DNA of 64,000 bases from Gemmata massiliana (GTDB lineage: Bacteria; Planctomycetota; Planctomycetia; Gemmatales; Gemmataceae): assembly GCF_901538265.1 (NCBI RefSeq), contig NZ_LR593886.1:6469738-6533737 (forward strand), in the 5' to 3' direction. Numbering within the stretch: position 1 is the first letter of the stretch; each line of letters starts with the position of its first letter. This document shows positions 1 to 8,131 of this stretch, piece after piece. Position numbers and translations under genes: made by a program. The notes beneath the pieces are model-generated. The model was not told the origin of the DNA and searched no databases. It worked only from the letters and a program-made list of their open reading frames with translations.

Positions 1-1533
1 CAGAAGCGGGCTGAGGGCCTGTACGAGTTCAATGACTCGTTCCGCGCCAAGCTCTCGGGCGTGACGGAGACCACGGCCCGCGGCTCGAAAGAGCGCAATG
101 ACGGTTACAACGACGTTCTGCGCCAGGCCTACGAACAGGCGCTCCGCGAGGAGAAGGCGCGGGACATCTCGGGGCCGGTCCAGGAGGCTCGCAGCAAACT
201 CGCCGGTATTGAGGGCGTCGACCCGCTGAAGATTGAGGAGACGCTCCGCGACCCGAAGAAGGCCGACCCGTTCCTAAAAGCTCTGGGCTCGTTCGACAGC
301 GGTTCCAACAAGATTGAGGACTTCGGCAAGAAGGTCGAGGCGGCGAACGCCGAACTGGACAAGCTCAAGGCCCAGCTCGCCGAAATCAACGCGACCTCGA
401 AGATTGCGTCTGGCACGGTGACGCGCGCCCAGGGCGGGTCGATTTTCCGCCCGATGGGAACGGACACGGTCCCGGCAATGTTGACCCCGGGCGAGTTCGT
501 TATCAACGCGCGGTCGGCATCGGCCAACTCGGCGCTGTTGCAGCGCATCAACGCAGCTCGTGGCCCGGTGGCCTACCGTGCCGGTGGCGGGTTCGTCGGC
601 CAGACCCCGGAGACCATCGCCGAAGAGACGATGCGCGAGATTGAGGAGCGCCGGATTGCGAGCGAGAAATTCGTTCGGGACCGGAACATCAAGAAGCAGT
701 TCGCGGCCAGTGGCGCGGCCAAAAACCCGTTCAACCGAGCGGCCCAGGTTCTGGCGGAAATCCGAGGCGGGAGCACCGCTGCGGGTCGGCTCGCGGTGAC
801 GGCCCAGGCCACCAACTTCAATCGTTTGTCGTCCCTGGGTTCGGGCATCCGTCGCCCGGGCGATGACGGCCAGTTGGCCATTGCGTCGCGCGTGATTGGG
901 GTCGAGCAGAAGGGGCTGGAAGAACGGTTCTCTAACGACAACGTCCTTCGCAAGTTCGTAGCGGAACAGCTCTCGCCCAAGAAGAAGGTCCGGAAGTTTG
1001 CCAGCGGCGGATACGTCGGACACGCGGGCGTCGGCGACACCGTGCCCGCTCTGCTTACTGGCGGGGAGTTCGTGCTGAACCAGGCCGTGGTTTCGCGGAT
1101 GGGGCCGCACAACGTTCAGCGGTTCAACGACGGTGGCCCGGTCGGCGGGAACTTCGTTGCCCCGGGTGCGGCGGCCGTGAACCGCGAGCAGGAGCGTCGG
1201 CAGGGCGCGGGGTTGAGCGAGGGGACGGTGAACCGGCTGTCGAGCAGCCTGACGTTCGCCCAGCAGGTGGGCGGGTTCAGCGAGTCGGCCGACCAACTGT
1301 CGCGAACTCTCAACTCCTTCGCCGGTTCGGCGCGGAACCTGAGCCAGGCCCTGAACAACATGCCGAGGACTTTGACGGGTCAGTTCAATCACAACGTCGT
1401 GGTGACCCACAACGGGGCGGAAGTGTTCAGTAAGCTGACGCCGGCGATTGAGCAGATGGTGACCGAGCGGGTGAACAGCACCATGACCCGGGTCTTCAAG
1501 GAGCACCTGCCCGACGCGGGCGTGCGCATTTAA
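1..1533 (+). CDS. Phage tail tape-measure protein, C-terminal part (5' end outside window)
   Basis: The frame is open from base 1, so the gene starts upstream; 510 residues are visible. Two copies of a motif typical of tape-measure C-termini are seen: GTDTVPAMLTPGEFVINARS (about nt 451-510) and GDTVPALLTGGEFVLNQA (about nt 1033-1086), each flanked by Gly-rich linkers (AGGGFVG, ASGGYVG). The N-terminal part is charged and helical, as expected for a protein that spans the tail tube and sets its length. A GTG at 61 is possible as a start but the upstream frame continues the same composition. The next phage gene follows after 8-14 bases. No tail genes follow, so this is a fragment of a phage cluster or remnant. 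Family call is by motif recognition. Confidence 0.7.
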   Translation, partial: QKRAEGLYEFNDSFRAKLSGVTETTARGSKERNDGYNDVLRQAYEQALREEKARDISGPVQEARSKLAGIEGVDPLKIEETLRDPKKADPFLKALGSFDSGSNKIEDFGKKVEAANAELDKLKAQLAEINATSKIASGTVTRAQGGSIFRPMGTDTVPAMLTPGEFVINARSASANSALLQRINAARGPVAYRAGGGFVGQTPETIAEETMREIEERRIASEKFVRDRNIKKQFAASGAAKNPFNRAAQVLAEIRGGSTAAGRLAVTAQATNFNRLSSLGSGIRRPGDDGQLAIASRVIGVEQKGLEERFSNDNVLRKFVAEQLSPKKKVRKFASGGYVGHAGVGDTVPALLTGGEFVLNQAVVSRMGPHNVQRFNDGGPVGGNFVAPGAAAVNREQERRQGAGLSEGTVNRLSSSLTFAQQVGGFSESADQLSRTLNSFAGSARNLSQALNNMPRTLTGQFNHNVVVTHNGAEVFSKLTPAIEQMVTERVNSTMTRVFKEHLPDAGVRI

Positions 1534-1547
1534 GCGAAGAGGTGGCA

Positions 1548-2759
1548 ATGCAATCGAAAATAGTATTCCAATCGGAACGCGCCGCGGGGCTCGAATCGAC
1601 CATTCGCGCAAACACGCACGTGGCCCTCGCGTCGGTCGCACGCGTGGTCGAGCCCAAGGCTTTATCTCAGCAGGCGATGGCCCGCGCCCGTGAACTCGTC
1701 CCCCGTTTCGCGACCGGCTCCGTCAGCGACTCGGACCTGCACCACCTCTCCACCATTCTGGTGAGTGTGGGGTGGAACAAGAACGACGACGTGTTCGACC
1801 CGGTCGAGAGCTGGGTCGCGCGGCATACGCCGTCACACAAGCAGCTGAATTATGAGCACGACGACAGCAAAATCGTCGGGCACATCACGGCCAACTACGT
1901 GATGGACGTCGCGGGGAACGCGGTCGCGGACGAGACCTGTTCCGACTCGCTGCCGGCCAAGTTCCACATCGTCAGCGCTGGGGTGCTTTACAAGCACTGG
2001 CAGACCCCCGAGCTCCAGACGCGCATGGACACGCTCATCGCGGAAATCGCGCAGGGCAAGTGGTTCGTGTCGATGGAGTGTAGGTTTGGGGGCTTCGACT
2101 ACTGCCTGAAGGACACCTCGGGCGGTGCCCGCGTGGTCGCCCGCAACGAGAAAACGGCGTTCCTGTCCAAGCACCTGCGCGCCTACGGCGGCTCGGGCCA
2201 GTACAGTGAGTACCGGGTCGGGCGCGTGCTCCGCAACATCGTTTTTTCGGGCAAGGGCCTGGTGCGCAACCCGGCTAACCCCGAGTCCGTCATCCTGACG
2301 GCACAGGAGGGTACGAAAGCGTCCCTTAGCGCCGCGGTCGCCACTTGGTTCGCGGACCGGCTCGTGCCTGCCGCCACCACGAGCCGCGGAGCGCACGGGG
2401 GGTGGCCAGCTCTCTCACGCCCGTTCAAATCGACATCGTTCGCTACTTGGAGAGGTTTTAATCCGCCCCGCAATCAGTACGACTCGTGGACCACCCGCCA
2501 CCCGTCTTTGTCCTTCATCCACACTCGAATGAACCCTACATTGCTAATGAACCGACCGGCAGTGGATTTTTTCCACCCGGACTGCACACTCAGCGACCCG
2601 GTTTCAATGGCCGTTGTACCGAGTACTCGGACGGCGGACGTTTTGTACTCCAACTCCTTGAATGTTCGGTTCGAGTCTGTCCACATAGCGATGGCTTCGG
2701 CCCGGCGCGTTTCTTGTTTGCCTAACTCATCCTGTTCCGGCAACCTGTTTCCCAGGTAG
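1548..2759 (+). CDS. Phage prohead protease-like protein, 3' end frameshifted
   Basis: ATG at 1548 has AGAGGTGG just upstream and is preferred over GTG 1542. Residues about 95-180 carry features of T4 gp21-type capsid maturation proteases: NYEHDDSKIVGHIT (candidate catalytic His), then a beta segment with VSAGVLYKH, then FVSMECRF (candidate catalytic Ser). Such proteases cut scaffold and capsid proteins during head maturation. The current frame runs on to 2759 antisense to the next gene, which is implausible. Adding one G to the G6 tract at 2397-2402 instead gives an end reading SSLTPVQIDIVRYLERF and a stop at 2459-2461, just before the neighbouring gene. So the last ~100 residues are a frameshift artefact or a mutation. 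Function is an inference from motif order; sequence alignment was not possible. Confidence 0.5.
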   Translation: MQSKIVFQSERAAGLESTIRANTHVALASVARVVEPKALSQQAMARARELVPRFATGSVSDSDLHHLSTILVSVGWNKNDDVFDPVESWVARHTPSHKQLNYEHDDSKIVGHITANYVMDVAGNAVADETCSDSLPAKFHIVSAGVLYKHWQTPELQTRMDTLIAEIAQGKWFVSMECRFGGFDYCLKDTSGGARVVARNEKTAFLSKHLRAYGGSGQYSEYRVGRVLRNIVFSGKGLVRNPANPESVILTAQEGTKASLSAAVATWFADRLVPAATTSRGAHGGWPALSRPFKSTSFATWRGFNPPRNQYDSWTTRHPSLSFIHTRMNPTLLMNRPAVDFFHPDCTLSDPVSMAVVPSTRTADVLYSNSLNVRFESVHIAMASARRVSCLPNSSCSGNLFPR

Positions 2760-2905
2760 TCTGCGTGCAGAACCCGCTCCATCCCGGCACGGTCCTTCTT
2801 GTGGCGGGCCTCGGTGAACTGTTGCGCCCGCTTCCCGATGGCCCTCTCATCGTCCGATGGCGGGGCACTAAGGAAAACACACACGACGAGTCCGAGTTGT
2901 AGCAC
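2474..2905 (-). CDS. Secreted DUF4440/SnoaL-like (NTF2-fold) protein
   Basis: About 143 residues. GTG at 2905 is chosen because GGAGGG lies 6 bases upstream and it opens directly into a signal peptide (LQLGLVVCVFLSA). The frame could also start at TTG 2962. After the signal comes a helical segment with FTEARHKKDRAGMERVLHADY, and the protein ends in GFIRVWMKDKDGWRVVHESY, the usual last strands of DUF4440/SnoaL-like proteins. The fold is a small cone-shaped alpha-beta barrel used for ligand binding or rarely catalysis; no specific role can be assigned. It is the only minus-strand gene among the phage genes and lies tail-to-tail with the frameshifted protease gene. Confidence 0.6.
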   Translation of the reverse strand: MLQLGLVVCVFLSAPPSDDERAIGKRAQQFTEARHKKDRAGMERVLHADYLGNRLPEQDELGKQETRRAEAIAMWTDSNRTFKELEYKTSAVRVLGTTAIETGSLSVQSGWKKSTAGRFISNVGFIRVWMKDKDGWRVVHESY

Positions 2906-3183
2906 GGCGACCCTCCAGTGGTGAGACAATCGCGGGATACCCGTTTGGTAGGGTCGGAGCAAGGCCTTTAACAGATTCGGCCTAGTTTTGGTGAGACGCC
3001 CGCTTCAGTCGCCTGGGGCACTTCCTGACATTCTCTTCTCAAGAATCTGGTCGGAAGTCGGCCGTCCATTGGGTCGGATTTCGCTCCCCGTCCTGCCTCC
3101 ATTCGGTCCGTGAAACCGCCCTGCGGAAATGAAGTCATTCCGGCCATCTGGGGTACGTAGTTACGAGGAGGTAACACCGAACA

Positions 3184-3747
3184 ATGGCCGATGAGCAGTG
3201 GCAGTGCATTCCCGGTTTCGAGAACTATCAGGCGAGCACCGAGGGCCGGATACGCAATCACCGGAGCGGGCGGATATTGACTGGGACGGTGACCAAGAGA
3301 GGGTACGCCCAGGTGAACGTTGCCAAGGGCAGTTATCGGAAGTGCGCGTACGCTCACCGCCTCGTGGCTCTGGCGTTCTTCGGTCAGGCCCCTTTCTGCC
3401 CCATCGTGAATCACCTTAACGGGAAGAAGCTCGACAATCGCCCTTCAAACCTGGAGTGGACGAGCCCCGCAGGCAATTCCCGTCACGCGGTGGCCCTTGG
3501 CCTTCTCAGCGTCAGTCGTTTGTTCGGCGAGAAAAATCCCGGTGCGAAGCTCACCGCTGACCAGGTCCGCGAGATGAGAGCACTCCATCAGCAAGGGATG
3601 TCTTATCTCCAGCTGGGTGTGAGGTTCGGAATGACCCCGCGTTACACACACACATGGTCATTCGACGAATGTACTGGAAGCACATTGAGTAGGGCTTCCC
3701 TGCTCAAAGCAATTGGCTCGCACCTAATAAGGACAAATTCGTCCTGA
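3184..3747 (+). CDS. NUMOD4/HNH endonuclease with HTH tail, frameshifted near the end
   Basis: ATG 3184 follows GAGGAGG. Residues 4-40 match NUMOD4 (WQCIPGFENYQASTEGRIRN) and residues about 58-100 an HNH_3 core (AHRLVALAFFG, VNHLNGKKLDNRPSNLEW, NSRHA) with the expected His and Asn ligands. A DNA-binding helix region follows (LTADQVREMRALHQQGMSYLQL). Proteins of this type are homing-like endonucleases common in phages. The C-terminus is out of frame: reading past the AC repeat at 3644-3654 in the alternative frame gives VIRRMYWKHIE and a stop at 3690-3692, and WKHI is the usual ending of this family. Removing one CA unit restores the frame. The nuclease core is intact, so activity may persist without the native tail. 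Confidence 0.7.
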   Translation: MADEQWQCIPGFENYQASTEGRIRNHRSGRILTGTVTKRGYAQVNVAKGSYRKCAYAHRLVALAFFGQAPFCPIVNHLNGKKLDNRPSNLEWTSPAGNSRHAVALGLLSVSRLFGEKNPGAKLTADQVREMRALHQQGMSYLQLGVRFGMTPRYTHTWSFDECTGSTLSRASLLKAIGSHLIRTNSS

Positions 3748-3803
3748 ATTTCTTAAAAGTCGCCACCTCATGTCCGAGCTGGCATTCATCACACGGAGAA
3801 CAC

Positions 3804-4061
3804 ATGGCTACGATTAACCTGACTTACGACACGGATTCCCAATCGATTACGTCCGCGAGTTTTGGAGGGCGTGAGTTCCGCGGGACGGATATCGTCTCGG
3901 TCGTTTTGAGCGGAGGAATTGCTCAAATCATCGACGCGACCGGGCAAAACCTTCTCGAAGAACAACACGACGCGCCCCTCGGCCGCACCAAAGCACAACT
4001 CGATGTGGCTCTGGCCTTCGGCGTTGATTCGCCCCTTGCCGACGGCGGAGAGTGGAATTGA
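3804..4061 (+). CDS. Small hypothetical protein in phage-like cluster
   Basis: 85 residues from an ATG with CGGAGA upstream. The sequence is acidic and mostly beta-like (ATINLTYDTDSQSIT, GREFRGTDIVSVVLSGG). No signal peptide, membrane segment or known motif was recognised. Its last 10 bases overlap the GTG start of the following sigma-like gene, so the two are probably translated together. Function unknown; location suggests a phage or island gene. Confidence 0.45.
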   Translation: MATINLTYDTDSQSITSASFGGREFRGTDIVSVVLSGGIAQIIDATGQNLLEEQHDAPLGRTKAQLDVALAFGVDSPLADGGEWN

Positions 4062-4723
4062 ATCTCCCGCCCGGAATTACGGAGGAGATATTCTTGGCCG
4101 CCGTCCACAAACTCGGCAGGGTATTGGCGGTCAAGTTCTCGTTCGGGTCCTACGAGCCCGAGGACATCCGCCAGCTTGTCGCGGTCGACGCACTTGAAGC
4201 CCTCCCTCGGTATCACCGCGATAAGGGCTCTTTAGAAGCGTTCTTGTACCGCCACTGTGCCAACCGACTGTCGAACCGGCGGCGCGACGAGACGGGGGCA
4301 CGGAACGACCCGCCGTGCGCCGTGTGCCACGCAGCAATGAAAGGCACCGGGCCGGGACATGCGGATGGGACATGGTGCCCAGACTACTGCTCGTGGCGAG
4401 CCCGGAATCAAGTTCGCGCCAACCTCGCGCGCCCAATCCCTCTTGAGAGCATTGCCGAGCGGACCGGTCCGTCGGCTGTCGAGGAACGCGCCGCGGAGAA
4501 CGAGCTGACGGACCGCATCGACGCGCAACTCCCACTCGATTTGCGTGCCTACTATTTGAAAATGCTTGCGGGCGCTCCTGTCGACGTAACACATAAGGAA
4601 AAGGTTCGACGGGCCGTGGCCGAGATTCTGGGCATCGAACATCCGGCCAAACTAGCTCCGACTCGTCCGCGCTGCCAGGAGCCCGAATTCACCGTCGATG
4701 CAGTGGGGCAGACCGTTGAATAA
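4052..4723 (+). CDS. Sigma-70 region-2-like protein, possibly a phage late sigma factor
   Basis: 223 residues from GTG 4052. Residues about 30-80 resemble sigma region 2: YEPEDIRQLVAVDALEALPR, then GSLEAFLYRHCANRLSNRRRDE, a pattern also seen in short T4 gp55-type late sigma factors. A segment with four to five cysteines follows (CAVCHAAMKG ... WCPDYCSW, about residues 88-119), which could bind zinc. The C-terminal part is helical with KEKVRRAVAEILGI, a possible region-4-like helix. A phage sigma would redirect RNA polymerase to late phage promoters, fitting the protease and tape-measure genes nearby. It could instead be a divergent chromosomal ECF factor. Confidence 0.5.
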   Translation: MELNLPPGITEEIFLAAVHKLGRVLAVKFSFGSYEPEDIRQLVAVDALEALPRYHRDKGSLEAFLYRHCANRLSNRRRDETGARNDPPCAVCHAAMKGTGPGHADGTWCPDYCSWRARNQVRANLARPIPLESIAERTGPSAVEERAAENELTDRIDAQLPLDLRAYYLKMLAGAPVDVTHKEKVRRAVAEILGIEHPAKLAPTRPRCQEPEFTVDAVGQTVE

Positions 4724-4808
4724 CATCGTGAGCCCAAAAGGTACGTCAGCCGTGCGCCCTGCATCAGGACGTGCTGACCACAGAACGCTCGGGCGCGGGC
4801 GATATCTC

Positions 4809-5536
4809 TCACGTGCGCGTCGGTGGGGCCGGCCAAGATACACCGGCCTGTTCGTGCAGTTCGTCCACCAAACTCGTCGAGGCGCTTGCAAACGACCGTG
4901 CCAAGGTCGCGCGGTTGGGAAACGTGCGTTTCGCTCCCCATCTCGTTGGCCCGACAGGACGGACATTATCTAGGTACCGGCGCAGCCAGCCCGTTCGCGT
5001 CTGGTGCAGAACCGTTAGCCCGGCCGACAGGCACCACACGGGCTGTTCCGTGCTCGGGAACTCGATGTGGAACTGTAACCCCGGAACGTCGGTAATGGTC
5101 CCGGCTTCGAGCGGCACGCTCCGCACGCGACGGGGGCGAACTGGCCCCAGTGTCCGAGCGGCGCGACCAACTCGGACAACAGCCCGCGAGTGAACACCCC
5201 GGCCACACCACCGATACGCACCGTCACCCGGTCGCCCGTGTTATCCCACACCCAATCCTCGGGCATCGGTGGCGGCCGGCCGATACCTAAACGCGCAAGG
5301 AAAAGAGCGGGTAACCCACTCGTGGCCACTGCAACGAGGTCCGTGAGCGCCGCATCGTACTCCGGGTCGTCAATCAGCGCCTCGTCGCGAAGTTGCGACG
5401 CCACCACACCGGCGCGCAGGAATCGCGCGAACGCGTTCTCGTTATTTTCGTCGAGCCAGTCCGCCAAGACCAGGCGCGCGGTGTCGTCCGTTGGGTCGTT
5501 CAGTACGTTCGTGAACAACGCGGCGCGCTCGTCCAA
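4809..5536 (-). pseudogene. TIGR02996-domain protein, frameshifted
   Basis: ATG 5536 opens with DERAALFTNVLNDPTDDT and RLVLADWLDENN, the signature of the TIGR02996 N-terminal domain found in large numbers in Gemmata-type genomes. The first frame continues to WGQFAP and then degenerates into Ser/Arg-rich nonsense ending at 5015. Adding one base at the five-G tract 5132-5136 (plus strand) joins it to a second frame that reads RRVRSVPLEAGTITDVPGLQ and stays open to 4809. Neither half alone looks complete. The role of this family is unknown. The exact 3' end of the intact gene cannot be fixed. Confidence 0.55.
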
Positions 5537-5612
5537 AGCGGGGTCCTCAACTTCTCGAACCCGGACGATATCAAGGCGGTAGTCGCTGCGACGAGAGCCG
5601 AATCGCGGTTGG

Positions 5613-6203
5613 TTACTTGCCCAGTGTGAACGATTTGAGCACTCTGGTTTCCTCGGCGTTTCCAGCCCGCGTAACCATTTTCACCCAGCCCATGTTGGGG
5701 GCGTACCACTGTGTCGTTTTCTGGGTACCGGTCTTCCCCACGGGAGCTTCGGACTCGACGCGGATGGTTTGGAACTTCCCTGCCGGAACTTCGACCTCCT
5801 CGACCGCCCCAACGGTGCAAATCACTTTCCGAGCGACCTCGGCTACTTCCCAATCCCATCGGTCGCCGGCTTTGGCCGGGAGTTTCAGCATCGGGTACGG
5901 GAACTTGGTTTCTTCCAATCCGTCCACCCCGAAGAACAAGCCTTTGTCGGAAACGAGAATCTTGCAGTACGGCGTCACCTTTTCGTCGACCAACACACCG
6001 ACGGTGACGATGGTCTTCCCATCTTTTTCGTCGACGGCGGTCACCTGTTCAGTTCGGTTGTTGCCGCCCCACTCGTAAACCCGCTTCGCGCCGACGCTCG
6101 TGGGGTAGTAGAGTACCGGCTTTTGGGCTGGTGGAACGGGAGCCGCCGGGGCCAGAGCGATGAACGCGACGAATGTGGGGAGTGTAATGAGCAGGCGAGC
6201 CAT
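5613..6203 (-). CDS. Secreted protein of about 196 residues, unknown function
   Basis: ATG 6203 is chosen over upstream starts because GGAGG lies 8 bases before it and it opens a signal peptide (LLITLPTFVAFIALAPAAP). The mature part starts with PVLYYPTSVGAKRVYEW and is beta-rich, with GDRWDWEVAEV and VEVPAGKFQTIRV. This pattern (YYP..VG..W.YE followed by VPAGKF.T.RV) recurs in secreted planctomycete and Bacteroidetes proteins of unknown role related to DUF3108-like beta proteins. It acts outside the cytoplasm. It is alone on the minus strand, convergent with nothing obvious, next to the broken TIGR02996 gene. Confidence 0.6.
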   Translation of the reverse strand: MARLLITLPTFVAFIALAPAAPVPPAQKPVLYYPTSVGAKRVYEWGGNNRTEQVTAVDEKDGKTIVTVGVLVDEKVTPYCKILVSDKGLFFGVDGLEETKFPYPMLKLPAKAGDRWDWEVAEVARKVICTVGAVEEVEVPAGKFQTIRVESEAPVGKTGTQKTTQWYAPNMGWVKMVTRAGNAEETRVLKSFTLGK

Positions 6204-6450
6204 TGGGGCCTCCAACGGAATGGGGACACCCCAATCGTAACCGAGTCGGTGCGATTGGTCGAGAACAGGCCCGGCACACAAATTTCTCTGCTCAGTGGAC
6301 TTCGATGGCGCCATTTAAACCTGTATCGCAGCGCTCTGCTGGGGAGCAGTCGAATCGATTAAGCCATGTGTCTTGCGTCTTTTGGAAAGCGTGTTAGCCT
6401 GTATCATCGCGCAAGGTAGATATCTGATTCAGTTCGTGAGGGGAGGATTT

Positions 6451-6717
6451 ATGGACGGGAATAAGAAGCCCCGTGAAAAGACGATTGCTTTGGAACCTTA
6501 CTACAAGGTCGTCGAGATTACTCGACTGACCGGCCCCAAAGAAGGGGCGCCAAGCGCGATTCCGGCTCTGGCCCGGTTCTTCTACGACATGGCCGTGGAA
6601 CAACTCGTGGAAGAGAGGAAGAGAAAAAAGGAAGCGGCTCTCGCGGAGGAGTGTAAACCGGAAGCCGCAAAGCCACCGAAGCGGTCGAAGAAGAGGCAGC
6701 CCCGCCCGGCCAAATGA
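6451..6717 (+). CDS. Small basic hypothetical protein
   Basis: 88 residues from ATG 6451, preceded by GGGGAGG. The N-terminal half has LEPYYKVVEITRLTG and ARFFYDMAVEQLVEE; the C-terminal third is a Lys/Arg/Pro-rich tail (KPPKRSKKRQPRPAK). Such tails often bind nucleic acid, but no domain is recognised. It stands alone; the 245 bases after it hold no gene I can support. Confidence 0.5.
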   Translation: MDGNKKPREKTIALEPYYKVVEITRLTGPKEGAPSAIPALARFFYDMAVEQLVEERKRKKEAALAEECKPEAAKPPKRSKKRQPRPAK

Positions 6718-7047
6718 TGACAGAGTGAATCGTCTATAGGCCCTCACTACCGAGTGCGAGCCTGTAGCCATCTTCACCTTGTCGATGCTCACTCCGAGCC
6801 CTTCGGATTCAGTGGCTGGAATGGGGCGTCTTCATCAGTTTCCTTTCTGGTGTCCACGCCCATCAGATTCCGCTGCTAGTAGACTTCAGATTTTCCAATC
6901 GCAACCGTATATAGCAATTGGAGTTGTTGCCGTTTTCAAGCGACACATGCCCACCTGCTCACGGTGACGAAATCCGAACCCCGAACTTGTCGAGAGTGGT
7001 CTCTGATAGGTGGCGTTTGCGTTTCGATATCAGCCCCAGGAGAAGTC

Positions 7048-7488
7048 ATGAGTCTGCACGACGAGCTCAAGGCCCGCGTTACCACAGCTGTGAAGGGCGG
7101 GGACACGCTAACCCGTGACGCGCTGCGAACGGTGCTCGGGGAAGCGCAAGCCGAAGCCGTTCGGCGCAAGAGCGAGGCCACCGACGAGGTGGTTCTGGCC
7201 GTCGTGAAGAAGACGGTCGCCGGGTTGAAGGAGACGATTCCGCTGGCCAAACAAGCGGGGCGGGACACGACTCAGCAGGAAGCGGAACTGGCTCTGCTGG
7301 AATCACTGCTCCCGAAAGCGTGGGACCAGGAAGCCATCGCCGCCGCGCTCGCCCCGCACCGGGACGAATTGCGAGCCGCCAAAAATGACGGCCAAGCAAT
7401 GGGGGTGGCGATGAAGGCACTCAAGGCGAAGGGCGCTGTGACCAGCCCGGACGACGTTAAGGCCGCGGTCGCTGCGGCACGCGCTTGA
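7048..7488 (+). CDS. GatB/YqeY domain protein
   Basis: 146 residues from ATG 7048 with CCAGGAGA upstream. The whole length matches the YqeY family: SLHDELKARVTTAVKGGD at the start, DEVVLAVVKKTVAGLKE in the middle, EAELALLESLLPK, and MGVAMKALKAKGAVTSPDDV near the end. YqeY is related to the tail domain of GatB, the tRNA-dependent amidotransferase subunit, and is thought to bind tRNA or act in amidation accuracy, but its exact job is not settled. Cytosolic. The length is normal for the family and no defect is seen. It is monocistronic. Confidence 0.85.
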   Translation: MSLHDELKARVTTAVKGGDTLTRDALRTVLGEAQAEAVRRKSEATDEVVLAVVKKTVAGLKETIPLAKQAGRDTTQQEAELALLESLLPKAWDQEAIAAALAPHRDELRAAKNDGQAMGVAMKALKAKGAVTSPDDVKAAVAAARA

Positions 7489-7585
7489 ACGTCCCCAATG
7501 CGAACCTACTCACGGGTTCGTGGTCGAGTCGGGGGAATTCACTGAGGCGTACCCGACCAGTATCGCGAACACGGTGATTCCCTGC

Positions 7586-8026
7586 TCAGGCGGCTTCGGC
7601 AGAGGTCCGAACATTTCCTTTCGGATTCTCCGGACGGAGCCAACCGCGCACGCGCGCCAGCAGCGCGGTCAGTTGGGACGGGTCCGCGGGCTTGACCAAG
7701 TGCAGGTCGATGCCCGCGTCCGCCGAGCACACCCGGTCCCGGTCCGTACCGTATCCGGTAATCGCAACGAGCACCGGTTGCTTGCCCGTCGACTGCGCGC
7801 GGAGCCGGCGTGCGACATCCCATCCGCTCATTCCCGGCAGCCCGATGTCCAGCAGGACCACATCCGGCGCCTCCAAACGGGCCGCGTAGAGTGCGTCGGT
7901 GCCACACGACGCGGTGCGCACTTTGTGACCGCACACGGTCAGCAAGTCGGCGACCGACTCGGCCACGTCCGGGAGGTCATCAATGAAAAGAACGGAAAGG
8001 GGAGAACGCGGGGAATCACTCATCAA
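7586..8026 (-). CDS. Single-domain response regulator (CheY-like receiver)
   Basis: 146 residues. Receiver domain spans about 10-130: acidic pair in VLFIDDLPD (D16, D17), phosphorylation site D60 in VVLLDIGLPGMSGWD, Thr/Ser region AITGYG, and K112 in LVKPAD. There is no output domain; the tail (PENPKGNVRTSAEAA) is short. It probably relays or buffers phosphate. It lies 105 bases downstream of, and in the same direction as, the large hybrid kinase, its likely partner. Two start codons sit side by side (8026 and 8023) and no clear Shine-Dalgarno site separates them. Confidence 0.8.
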   Translation of the reverse strand: MMSDSPRSPLSVLFIDDLPDVAESVADLLTVCGHKVRTASCGTDALYAARLEAPDVVLLDIGLPGMSGWDVARRLRAQSTGKQPVLVAITGYGTDRDRVCSADAGIDLHLVKPADPSQLTALLARVRGWLRPENPKGNVRTSAEAA

Positions 8027-8131
8027 TAATCAACCGGGCCGCGCCCGGTCTCTGAGGAAAGGGCGACCTGCATTGTACACAAGAGGGCGAGTCATCAAGT
8101 TAGAATAGTGATTAAAGCGTGGCCGGCCCTG

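Noticed and set aside
274..1641. Long open frame on the minus strand
   Set aside because: It is antisense to the tape-measure gene, Arg/His/Pro-rich, and has no family features; a shadow from high GC content.
2760..2962. Upstream TTG start of the DUF4440-like gene at 2962
   Set aside because: GTG 2905 has a good Shine-Dalgarno site and directly precedes the signal peptide.
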